From the NCBI GenBank assembly GCA_025457845.1, contig JALOTO010000135.1:1-11045 (forward strand): a DNA stretch of 11,045 bases, in the 5' to 3' direction. The position numbers were made by a program, and so were the translations under genes. Positions 1 to 6,750 of this stretch are shown here, piece by piece (position 1 is the stretch's first letter; the number at the start of each line of letters is the position of its first letter). This stretch comes from Thermoplasmata archaeon. GTDB lineage: Archaea > Thermoplasmatota > Thermoplasmata > UBA10834. The notes below the pieces were generated by a model that was not told the origin of the DNA, ran no database searches, and was given only the letters and a program-made list of their open reading frames with translations.

Positions 1-148
1 CCATGTCCGCGGGCGATGTGGAGAACGCGACGGCAGGGAATGGGGCGCCCTCGACCATGTTGCAGCCCGCGCTCCCCAGGCCGAAGAGCTTCACCCGCAG
101 CGGTTGGTCGCCCTGGAACTGCGAGAGCCTCGTTCTCCTGTCGACCAT
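1..148 (-). CDS. FtsZ/tubulin-like GTPase, N-terminal fragment (runs off left edge)
   Basis: An open frame starts at an ATG (complement of 146-148) and reads leftward for 49 codons without a stop, leaving the window at position 1. After a short polar N-terminus, residues 18-31 read RVKLFGLGSAGCNM. A beta-strand followed by G-x-G-x-A-G-C-N is the arrangement of the first nucleotide-binding loop of FtsZ-family proteins (compare the family's GVGGAGNN/GGGAGCN). The following strand, AVAFSTSPADM, sits where FtsZ has its AINTDxxxL strand. Third codon positions are nearly all G or C, as in the real genes nearby. The gene is divergent from the antiporter operon. FtsZ-type GTPases polymerise in the cytoplasm in cell division or shape control, but this one has a shortened loop-to-strand segment and may be a non-canonical paralogue. 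Another Rossmann-type nucleotide-binding protein cannot be excluded from 49 residues. Confidence 0.55.
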   Translation of the reverse strand, partial: MVDRRTRLSQFQGDQPLRVKLFGLGSAGCNMVEGAPFPAVAFSTSPADM

Positions 149-200
149 CTGATGCGATGATTGGCGTCCCCCGACTTGAAGCTTTCAACCGAGGTGGAAC

Positions 201-212
201 TAAGCTTAAAGT
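201..212. promoter_or_regulatory. Putative TATA-like element between divergent genes
   Basis: The AT-rich run TAAGCTTAAAGT stands out in GC-rich surroundings. Read on the minus strand (ACTTTAAGCTTA) it would start transcription near 180, about 33 bases ahead of the FtsZ-like ATG at 148. Read on the plus strand (GCTTAAAG) it would start transcription near 235, leaving a leader of about 100 bases before the antiporter. It contains the 8-base palindrome TAAGCTTA. It may serve one or both genes; the direction is not settled by sequence alone. Confidence 0.4.
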
Positions 213-334
213 AACCCTAGGGACATGCCCAGGCCAGTGCATGCGCGGACGCCCGTCTCGGGGCGGTCGGCCGGGACGACATCCGGCACGACGGCATCTC
301 GATCGACAGGGCGACCGGGCACGGTGTGGCGACG

Positions 335-2158
335 ATGGCGGACGTGAACACCTTCCTCATGAGCATGGCCGTGGTGATAGCCATGGCTGCCGTCATCATC
401 ATCCTGTTCAACAGGTTCAGGCAGCCGCTCATCCTCGGATACCTTGTCGCGGGCATGCTGGTCGGCCCATTCGTGACCGACGCGGAGGAGTCGATCGAGC
501 TCCTCGCGAGCCTCGGCATCATCCTGCTCACTTTCAGCATCGGCCTCGAGTTCAACTTCAAGAAGCTCAGGAAGATAGGCATAGGCGTCATCACCGCTGC
601 GACCCTCGAGATCATAATGATGATCTTCATCGGGTTCCAGCTCGGCCTCGCCCTGGGCTGGACAACCCTCGAGGCGACCCTCCTGGGAGCGATACTCTCC
701 ATAGCCTCTACCATGATCATCATAAGGTCGCTCAAGGACAGCTGGGGCCTGGACAGCGAGAGGGCGCGGCTCATAGTCGGCCTGCTGATCGTCGAGGACT
801 TCGCCGCGGTCCTCATACTCGCTGCGGTGTCCGGGCTCATGTCGCCCGGTGGCATCGACACCGAGCAGCTGGGCTGGCTCATCCTCAGCATGGTCGTGTT
901 CGTGGCGGCATCCATCCTCATCGGCATAGCCGCCATCCCCCGGCTGATAGACTACGTCGGCCGACAGCGCTCGGGGGAGCTCCTCATCCTCACGGTCCTC
1001 GGCCTGTGCTTCTCCATGGCCTACATCGCGAGGTACATCGGCCTCTCTGAGGCCATCGGAGCGTTCGTCATGGGCGTGATCGTCTCCGAATCCAGGTTCA
1101 TCGGGGACGTCATCCGCAAGGTCGAACCCGTGAGGGACCTCTTCGGCGCGATATTCTTCATAACCGTCGGGATGCTGGTCGACATCAGCCTGTTCTCGGA
1201 CTTCGGGGCGTTCGTCATACCGGTGCTCATCATAACCGCGGTCTTCGTGGCCGCCAAGATGTTCTCGTGCTCGTTCTCCACTTTCCTGACCGGCTTCGGC
1301 ATCAAGAACGCCATAGGCGCTGGCCTGGGGATGGTCGCCATAGGCGAGTTCTCGCTCATGATCGCCAGGGTGGCGGAGTCGTCCGGGAACGTCAGGCCAG
1401 GCATATACGAGATCATCGTGGTCGTGACCACCATCACCGCCCTCATAGTGCCGTACACCGTGATGTCCACGAACAGGGTCACCAGGGCCGTCGAGGGGAG
1501 GATGCCGAGGTCGCTGGTCATCCTCGCATCCTATCTGAACCTCATAATCACGAACCTGCGCAGGAGGAGCAAATCGTCTGTACGGATATCAAACGAGATG
1601 AGGAGGAATATATCCGCGCTCATCGGAGGTATCCTGGGCGTGATCATAACGGTCGCCCTGGCACTCTGGTTCGCCCCCATGGTACCGGACTACGCATACC
1701 TGGTAGGCGGGAACGAGGACCTGCTCACGCTCCCGCTGGTGGTGGTGACGGTCCTCCTGGCCTACCTGGCCCTGAGGAGCATATACCATCGCACCATACG
1801 GCTCGTGGAGGTCTCGACGAGCGAGGCAATGCTGTCCACGAGGTCCGCCGAGTTCGTCGGGTACACCGCCACCTCGAACGCCTTCAAGTGGCTCCTGCTC
1901 TCCGTGTACGTGGTCGTCGGTTTCATCGTCTTCTCCCCGATCGTCATATCCATGGTGCACGAGGACCTGGTTTACGTCGCCTTCGCCCTGGTCATCGTCG
2001 TGATGATAGTCATAGCATTGCGCAGCTCCGTCCGCAGCATTGACTCCGGTCTCACGGAGGCCCTGGAGGGCAGCGGCGCCCCCGAGGCGGCCGAGACCTC
2101 CAGGGACCTCGTGGAGATCGAGGAGATCATTGCTGAGATGGAGCGTGAGAGGCGTTGA
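335..2158 (+). CDS. CPA2-family cation/proton antiporter with extra C-terminal membrane domain
   Basis: This is an integral membrane monovalent-cation/proton antiporter of the Kef/GerN (CPA2, Na_H_Exchanger) type, about 607 residues long. Visible family features are PLILGYLVAGMLVGPF near residues 31-46, GIILLTFSIGLEF, the SIASTMIIIRSLKD helix, the acidic pair E154-D155 in IVEDFAAV where CPA2 carriers bind the ion, GLSEAIGAFVMGVIVSES, FFITVGMLVD, and GEFSLMIA near 337-344. The exchanger core ends near residue 375. Instead of the usual cytosolic TrkA/RCK domain there is a basic loop (about 385-422) and then roughly four more hydrophobic helices, ending in an acidic tail. ATG 335 is preferred because GGTG (323-326) lies eight bases upstream; a GTG at 326 in the same frame is the alternative. 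The stop overlaps the mre11 start, so it heads the operon. Whether the ion is Na+ or K+ cannot be read from the sequence. Confidence 0.88.
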   Translation: MADVNTFLMSMAVVIAMAAVIIILFNRFRQPLILGYLVAGMLVGPFVTDAEESIELLASLGIILLTFSIGLEFNFKKLRKIGIGVITAATLEIIMMIFIGFQLGLALGWTTLEATLLGAILSIASTMIIIRSLKDSWGLDSERARLIVGLLIVEDFAAVLILAAVSGLMSPGGIDTEQLGWLILSMVVFVAASILIGIAAIPRLIDYVGRQRSGELLILTVLGLCFSMAYIARYIGLSEAIGAFVMGVIVSESRFIGDVIRKVEPVRDLFGAIFFITVGMLVDISLFSDFGAFVIPVLIITAVFVAAKMFSCSFSTFLTGFGIKNAIGAGLGMVAIGEFSLMIARVAESSGNVRPGIYEIIVVVTTITALIVPYTVMSTNRVTRAVEGRMPRSLVILASYLNLIITNLRRRSKSSVRISNEMRRNISALIGGILGVIITVALALWFAPMVPDYAYLVGGNEDLLTLPLVVVTVLLAYLALRSIYHRTIRLVEVSTSEAMLSTRSAEFVGYTATSNAFKWLLLSVYVVVGFIVFSPIVISMVHEDLVYVAFALVIVVMIVIALRSSVRSIDSGLTEALEGSGAPEAAETSRDLVEIEEIIAEMERERR

Positions 2159-3273
2159 GGATAGTCCACCTCTCTGACACCCATCTCGGGTTCTCCGCTT
2201 ACTCCAGGATCGACCCGACGGACGGCGTCAACCTGAGGGAGAAGGACTTCTACAACGCATTCCGGCAGGCCGTCGACAAGACCATTGCACTCAAGCCGGA
2301 CGCCGTCGTCCATGCAGGGGACCTGTTCGACGTGCCCAGGCCGACGAACAGGGCCATAGTCTTCGCCCAGGAGCAGCTCATCCGCCTCTCCGAGGCGGGG
2401 ATAGAGACGGTCCTGATATCGGGCAACCACTCGACGCCCAGGCTCTCGGAGTCGGCCAACATCTTCAGGATCTTCGAGCCGTGGAAGCACATACATCCCC
2501 TGCACGCGCCAGGTATACAGACCGTGGTCGTCGGGGACATCACGGTCCGGGCGGCACCCCACTCATCCGACCCTCCCCTGTCCAGGATCGCGACCGAGAT
2601 GCACCTGTCAAGGGAGACGAAGTACAACGTCGCCGTCCTGCACATCGGGGTCATAGACCCCAAGAACAGGTACATGATGGACGAGTTCAACGAGCAGTCC
2701 GTACGAAAGGAGGACCTGCCCGAGGGGTTCGACCATGTGGCCCTCGGCCACTTCCACGGGGCGAAGGAGTTCCCCGAGGCCAACGCGTGGTACTCCGGCT
2801 CGACGGAGAGGCTGAGCATAACCGAGCACGAGCAGGAGAAGGTCATACTCGAGGTCGACCTAGAGAAGCGCAAGGTCACCAAGCATCCGCTCGAGGTCAG
2901 GCAGATGATCGACCTGCCGAAGGTGGACGCCAAGGGTATGACAGCGACGGAAGTGTTCAACGCCGCCAGGGAAAGGGTGAGCTCCAAGGACATCACCGAC
3001 AGGATCGTCCGCCTCGTCGTGGAGGACGTCCCCGGGGAGGCGTACAGGGCGCTCGATGCGGCGGCCATCAGGCGGCTGGGCAGGAGCGCCATGCACTTCG
3101 ACCTGCTAATAGAGAGGTCGGAGGCGACGGCCAAGAAGGAGGCGGAGTCAGCGAAGATAGGCTCCCTCCCTCACGAGTTCGAGAGGTTCGTGTCCGGGCT
3201 GGACGCCCCCGAGGCCAGGAAGAAGATGCTCATGGAGCGCGGGCTCCAGTTCTTCGCGAGGGGTGAGGAATGA
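2155..3273 (+). CDS. mre11: DNA double-strand break repair nuclease Mre11
   Basis: This is a 372-residue Mn-dependent phosphoesterase that, with Rad50, processes DNA ends at double-strand breaks. All calcineurin-like metal-site motifs are present: D8 and H10 in SDTHLG, D56 in HAGDLFD, N91-H92 in SGNHS, H163 in VLHIG, and H199/H201 in LGHFHG. The capping region follows, and the C-terminal 100 residues are charged and helical, as expected for the Rad50-binding part. The start is TTG at 2155; it gives the canonical MRIVHLSDTHLG opening, and no ATG or GTG lies in frame before the first motif. TTGA overlaps the antiporter TGA by four bases, and a partial ribosome site (GTGAG, 2145-2149) precedes it, so translation is probably coupled. 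Rad50 follows directly. The herA and nurA genes that often flank this pair in archaea are not in the window. Confidence 0.95.
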   Translation: MRIVHLSDTHLGFSAYSRIDPTDGVNLREKDFYNAFRQAVDKTIALKPDAVVHAGDLFDVPRPTNRAIVFAQEQLIRLSEAGIETVLISGNHSTPRLSESANIFRIFEPWKHIHPLHAPGIQTVVVGDITVRAAPHSSDPPLSRIATEMHLSRETKYNVAVLHIGVIDPKNRYMMDEFNEQSVRKEDLPEGFDHVALGHFHGAKEFPEANAWYSGSTERLSITEHEQEKVILEVDLEKRKVTKHPLEVRQMIDLPKVDAKGMTATEVFNAARERVSSKDITDRIVRLVVEDVPGEAYRALDAAAIRRLGRSAMHFDLLIERSEATAKKEAESAKIGSLPHEFERFVSGLDAPEARKKMLMERGLQFFARGEE

Positions 3274-4439
3274 GGGTCTCCACGCTCAGCCTGCGGAACT
3301 ACAGGAGGTTCAGGGAGCTAGACCTCGAGTTCCCCGACGGGGTCGTGGGCATCCTCGGCCCCAACGGGGCCGGCAAGAGCACGATAATCGAGAGCATAGC
3401 GTGGGCGCTCTTCGGGAACGTCGAGGAGGCCACCAGGACCGACAAGGAGAGCATCAAGAGGGTCGGGGCGGCTGCGGACGAGCCGTGCTCGGTCACCCTC
3501 GAGTTCGAGCTCAACGGCGTCGAGTACCGCATCGAGAGGGAGATGCGCGGCAAGAACCTGACGCCCAAGGCCATCCTGAGGACCAAGGAGGCTGTCCTGG
3601 CCAGCAGCGAGAAGGACTCGACGGCAAAGATCGAGAAGCTCATAGGGATGGACTACAAGTCGTTCTTCACGAGCGTCTTCGCGAGGCAGAAGGACCTCAG
3701 CGCCCTCCAGGACGCTCAGCCCGGGGAGAGGAGGAAGACGGTGCTGAAGATGCTCCGCATCGACGCCGTCGACGCGGTTCTGCAGCTGGTCAGGGACGAC
3801 CGGCGCGAGGTCTCGAAGCGGATCGAGTGGGCCCAGAAGCAGCTACAGGACGAGGACGGCAGGGACAGGGAGGAGGTCATCAGGGCGGGCCTGCCGGCCA
3901 TAGAGGCCGCGGTGAAGGAGGCCTCGGCCAAGCTCAAGGTCGCGGCCGAGAAGGAGGAGAGGGCATCCGCCGAGACGGAGGAGGCCAGGAAGAGGCGCGA
4001 CGATCTCAGGAAGGACCACGAAGGCTACAACCAAGCCGCCTCCGAGCTGAATGCCAAGAGGGCCGCGCTCGCAGCCTCGAAGGAGAGGATGGAGCGCACG
4101 TCCAAGAGGATCCAAGAGGTCGAGGAGAGGCTGAAGAGGCTTCCCGAGCTCGAGAGGTCCGAGGCCGAGTGGAAGGAAGCCGTCGCAAGGAAGGACCGAC
4201 TCGACGCCGAGAGGTCAAGGGCGGAGAAGGCCGCGCGCATCCGGAAGGAGATCGCGGAGGTCTCGGCCGACACTGAACGCCTGGGCAAGGAGATCGAGGA
4301 GGCCAGGGCATCGCTGAAGGGAATGGCTGCACTCGACGAAAGAAGCTCGATGAGATCTCGAAGGCCGGCAGGGACGGCGTATGCCCGACGTGCGAGCGCG
4401 CGCTCGGGGACGCGTACGCGCTGTTGGTCGAGAAGCTGA
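3270..4439 (+). CDS. rad50: Rad50 ATPase, N-terminal part (ends at a frameshift)
   Basis: This is the N-terminal half of the SMC-like ATPase partner of Mre11. The ATG at 3270 overlaps the mre11 TGA (ATGA), with GGTGAGG just upstream, so the pair is translationally coupled. Residues 30-38 are the Walker A motif GPNGAGKST, preceded by the usual LRNYRRFRELDLEF strand; Q140 in FARQKD is the Q-loop. From about residue 165 the chain becomes a long Lys/Glu/Arg/Ala-rich coiled coil. The family-like sequence holds up to LDE at residues 355-357 (ending at 4340). It then turns into an Arg/Ser-rich run without family character and stops at 4437-4439. The Rad50 sequence continues in the -1 frame from 4340, so this fragment and the next entry are one gene of about 766 codons. 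Archaeal Rad50 is usually nearer 850-900 residues, so the coiled coil would be somewhat short. Confidence 0.93.
   Translation: MRVSTLSLRNYRRFRELDLEFPDGVVGILGPNGAGKSTIIESIAWALFGNVEEATRTDKESIKRVGAAADEPCSVTLEFELNGVEYRIEREMRGKNLTPKAILRTKEAVLASSEKDSTAKIEKLIGMDYKSFFTSVFARQKDLSALQDAQPGERRKTVLKMLRIDAVDAVLQLVRDDRREVSKRIEWAQKQLQDEDGRDREEVIRAGLPAIEAAVKEASAKLKVAAEKEERASAETEEARKRRDDLRKDHEGYNQAASELNAKRAALAASKERMERTSKRIQEVEERLKRLPELERSEAEWKEAVARKDRLDAERSRAEKAARIRKEIAEVSADTERLGKEIEEARASLKGMAALDERSSMRSRRPAGTAYARRASARSGTRTRCWSRS
4338..4345 (+). other. Frameshift site within rad50
   Basis: The read sequence is GACGAAAGAAGCTC (4335-4348). In the upstream frame it gives D-E-R-S; with one extra A in the A-run (GACGAAAAGAAGCTC) it gives D-E-K-K-L-D-E, joining the N-terminal coiled coil smoothly to the hook. 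A single missing base explains the break. There is no canonical X-XXY-YYZ slippery heptamer. A homopolymer sequencing or assembly error is the simplest reading; a real mutation or recoding are alternatives. Confidence 0.85.
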
Positions 4440-5569
4440 AGGAGGCCGCATCCGCCGCGGAGGCCGAGGCAGCGACCAAGGAGAAGGAGGTCGCCGAAGT
4501 AGAGGCGACGATATCCGCTGCGATGAGGAAGGAGGAGGCCCTCGCGAGGAAGAGGACCGCGAAGGAGAAGGAACTCACTGGCCTCCGCCGTCTGGAGGCC
4601 TCCGTGACCGAGAAGGAGAAGAACCTCGCGAGGCTCTCCGACAAGGCGAAGACACGCACGGAGGAGCTCGCGGCGGCGGGGGACGTCGCCTTCTCGGAGG
4701 AGGAGTACAGGAAGGCCAAGGCAGAGCACGACAGGCTCCGCACCCTCCACGACGACTATACCAAGCTCAAGGAGAAGCAGGAAGAGCTCGACCATCTGAG
4801 GCGCGACCTAGCCGACGCGAAGGAGCATTCCGAGCGCGTCGGACGCGAGGAGCAGGTCGTCGCGGGCATCGTCGCGACGCTTGAACCAAAGAAGGCACAG
4901 TACGATATCGCTTACAAGTCATTTGACCATAAAATGGCAGAACTGAACTCGGCCAAGGATGACCGCCACAAGGCCTCGACGGCCAAGGAGAAGGCCGAGC
5001 ATGCCATGACGCAGGCGGCGAAGGAGATCGAGCAGATAGAGAAGACCAAGAAGAGCATCGAGGCGGACAGCAGGTCCAAGGAGGACCTGGCGGATCTCGA
5101 GGAGGTCCTGCTCGCGTTCAGGGACAACCTTGTCGCGCGCGTCGCGCCCGCTCTGGCGGAGGCGACCTCATCCATCCTCAAGGACATGACCGGCGGGAGG
5201 TACGACACCGTCGAGCTCAGCGATACCTACGAGATGAAGGTGCACGACCAGGGTCAGGCGTACGAGATCAAGCGGTTCTCCGGGGGCGAGGGGGACATCG
5301 CTAACCTCGCTCTGCGGCTCGCCGTCTCCCGCACGATAGCCGAGCGCGCGGGCGCGAACCCCGTCAACCTGCTCGTGCTCGACGAGATATTCGGCTCGCT
5401 CGACCGGGGAAGGAGGGAGAGCGTCATGCGCGCGCTCAACGCGCTGTCCGGGAGCTTCAGGCAGATCCTGCTGATAACCCACATCGAGGAGGTCAAGGAG
5501 CTCTTCGGCCCGGCGATAAGGGTCGAGGAGACGCAGGATGGGCTGAGCACCGCCAGGCTCGAGACGTAG
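4343..5569 (+). CDS. rad50: Rad50 ATPase, C-terminal part (zinc hook, signature, Walker B)
   Basis: This is the continuation of rad50 in the -1 frame. That frame is open from 4277, just after a TGA at 4274-4276. It begins with KLDEISKAGRDGV and then the zinc hook CPTC (4382-4393), where two Rad50 molecules join through one zinc ion. Next comes the returning coiled coil (about 4410-5090), then the ATPase C-lobe: LKDMTGGRYD, the ABC signature SGGE at 5279-5290, Walker B LLVLDE at 5369-5386 with a D-loop (GSLD), and the H-loop ITHIEE. The stop TAG (5567-5569) touches the stop of the convergent DUF72 gene. No good independent start exists for this part: the first candidates (such as TTG 4424) lie downstream of the hook. 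It therefore belongs to the gene above, and every motif of a working Rad50 survives across the two fragments. Confidence 0.93.
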   Translation, partial: KLDEISKAGRDGVCPTCERALGDAYALLVEKLKEAASAAEAEAATKEKEVAEVEATISAAMRKEEALARKRTAKEKELTGLRRLEASVTEKEKNLARLSDKAKTRTEELAAAGDVAFSEEEYRKAKAEHDRLRTLHDDYTKLKEKQEELDHLRRDLADAKEHSERVGREEQVVAGIVATLEPKKAQYDIAYKSFDHKMAELNSAKDDRHKASTAKEKAEHAMTQAAKEIEQIEKTKKSIEADSRSKEDLADLEEVLLAFRDNLVARVAPALAEATSSILKDMTGGRYDTVELSDTYEMKVHDQGQAYEIKRFSGGEGDIANLALRLAVSRTIAERAGANPVNLLVLDEIFGSLDRGRRESVMRALNALSGSFRQILLITHIEEVKELFGPAIRVEETQDGLSTARLET

Positions 5570-6463
5570 TCAGGTGAACCCGCCCAGGGTCATCTGGTCC
5601 TGTATCTCGATGTCCTTCTCGTCGTGCGGGATGCCGAGGATGTCCATCATCTGGAACGCGTTCTTCACGGCCTTGGCGCGGCCGTGGTTGTTGAAGTATA
5701 TCCAGGCCCTGTCGCAGTTCGATATCATCTCGGAGAGCCTCGGCTCCCACGCCGACAGCTGCTCGTGGTCGTAGAGGTAGTCGTACCTGTTGATGCGGTA
5801 GTCGTCCTCCTTCTCGTCCTTGAACCAGATGTCGTAGTTCCTCCCGTGGAACCGCACGTAGGCGTGCTTGGCCGTCAGGGAGCGTGTCATAGGGAAGCCG
5901 GGACCGTCCACAATCACGTTCGCCACCTTGAACTCCTGGAGGACCTCGATGGCGTCGGAGGCTATCTCGTTCCCGCGCTCGTTGAGCCAGCTCCTGTGCC
6001 TGAACTCGACCGCGTACCTGTGCGCGTCCGTGTTGAGCATCTGGAAGAGCGCCCGGAGCCGTCCCAGGCTCTCCCTGTCGGTCATCTTGAAGTACGGAGA
6101 GAGCTGGACGAGCACACCGCCGAGCAGCCCGGCCTCGGCCAGCGGTTTCACGCAGATCTCCTCGAAGCTCGCCGCCTGGGCCGCGGCCTTCTCGGCCGAG
6201 TCCTTCAGGATCGAGTCGTGGGTGATAATCTGGGGGAGTTTGACCGAGAACTCGAAGCCCATGCGCTGCCTGGCCTTCTCGATCCACGACTTGACCATGA
6301 ACTCGTTCGGGATGTGGTAGAACGTCGAGTTGACCTCGACGGTGCCGAAGTACCTGGAGTAGTAGGCGAACCAGTCGCCCTTCTTCGCGGCAAGGTCGGT
6401 AGGGTAGAACCTGCCCACCCAGTCGTCGTAGGACCACCCCGAGCAGCCGACCAGCGCCGCCAT
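5570..6463 (-). CDS. DUF72 (YecE-like) TIM-barrel protein
   Basis: This 297-residue protein is of the DUF72 family, a widespread TIM-barrel group without an agreed biochemical function. Family hallmarks seen in order are VGCSGWSYDDW (5-15), RFYPTDL (18-24), the EVNSTFY strand, FEFSVKLPQIITHD, LVQLSPYFK, the VEFRHRSW segment, HAYVRFHGRN, and the C-terminal IYFNNHGRAKAVKNA. The length matches a complete member, and conserved polar residues (E and N of EVNSTFY, E/R/H of EFRHRSW, H of RFHG, N-N of YFNNH) are intact. It is presumably cytosolic; no signal peptide or membrane segment is present. The ATG at 6463 is supported by a TATA box about 27 bases upstream, so the mRNA is probably leaderless. 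The gene is convergent with rad50 with no base between the two stops, so it is not in that operon and the proximity gives no real evidence of a repair role. Confidence 0.9.
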   Translation of the reverse strand: MAALVGCSGWSYDDWVGRFYPTDLAAKKGDWFAYYSRYFGTVEVNSTFYHIPNEFMVKSWIEKARQRMGFEFSVKLPQIITHDSILKDSAEKAAAQAASFEEICVKPLAEAGLLGGVLVQLSPYFKMTDRESLGRLRALFQMLNTDAHRYAVEFRHRSWLNERGNEIASDAIEVLQEFKVANVIVDGPGFPMTRSLTAKHAYVRFHGRNYDIWFKDEKEDDYRINRYDYLYDHEQLSAWEPRLSEMISNCDRAWIYFNNHGRAKAVKNAFQMMDILGIPHDEKDIEIQDQMTLGGFT

Positions 6464-6750
6464 CGGGGTTTCAGATAGTCTGTGGCTATAAGAACATTAG
6501 CAGGGGGAGCCCGGCAAATGGGCAAACCAATATATCCCACGGAGGGTCTAGTACGGGATGCCTGGAAGATTATGCTGCTGACCTCATGATGCAGTGTTCC
6601 GACGCCAGGCTACAGTGCGCCGATTATGGGTCCCTCCATGAACCTTCGGTGAGACACCGTGGCGTGTGTGGAGGACAACCCGGCGCTCAACACAACCCCC
6701 AGGAGGGTCAGGGCGGCGAGTGTGCGTGGGCACGCCTGTGAACCGCACTG
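6464..6750. other. Intergenic region without a convincing gene
   Basis: This 287-bp gap lies between the start of the DUF72 gene and the end of the SprT-like gene, both on the minus strand. It holds the DUF72 TATA box and a second TATA-like run, AATATAT (6529-6535). About 25 bases to the right of that run, a plus-strand ATG (6558) opens a reading frame of only seven codons. Another ATG at 6586 opens a 51-codon frame to 6741, with several Cys codons but mixed third-position bases unlike the neighbouring genes. No tRNA-like fold, terminator T-run or repeat was recognised by eye. Confidence 0.5.
6486..6493 (-). promoter_or_regulatory. TATA box of the DUF72 gene (leaderless)
   Basis: On the minus strand the sequence reads TCTTATAG, in otherwise GC-rich DNA. 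Its centre is about 27 bases ahead of the A of the DUF72 ATG (6463). This is the archaeal TATA-to-start distance, so transcription should begin at or next to the start codon. Confidence 0.65.

Noticed and set aside
16..1050. Long plus-strand frame overlapping the antiporter, rich in Arg/His/Pro/Gly
   Set aside because: It is an out-of-frame reading of the GC-rich antiporter gene, with shadow-type composition and no recognisable motif.
3263..4276. Plus-strand frame of 337 codons over rad50
   Set aside because: Shadow of the Rad50 coiled coil in another frame; the Walker A frame from 3270 is the real one.
4338..4345. Programmed -1 frameshift producing full-length Rad50
   Set aside because: No X-XXY-YYZ slippery site; a single missing A is simpler. 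Kept only as an alternative in the findings.
4006..4795. Minus-strand frames rich in Ser, Leu and Ala opposite the coiled coil
   Set aside because: Antisense of Glu/Lys-rich codons gives Leu/Ser/Phe runs that mimic membrane proteins; there is no promoter, start context or family motif.
6464..6750. tRNA or other structured RNA gene in the intergenic gap
   Set aside because: No acceptor/T-arm pattern (GGTTCRAATCC-like) or long complementary stems were found by eye.
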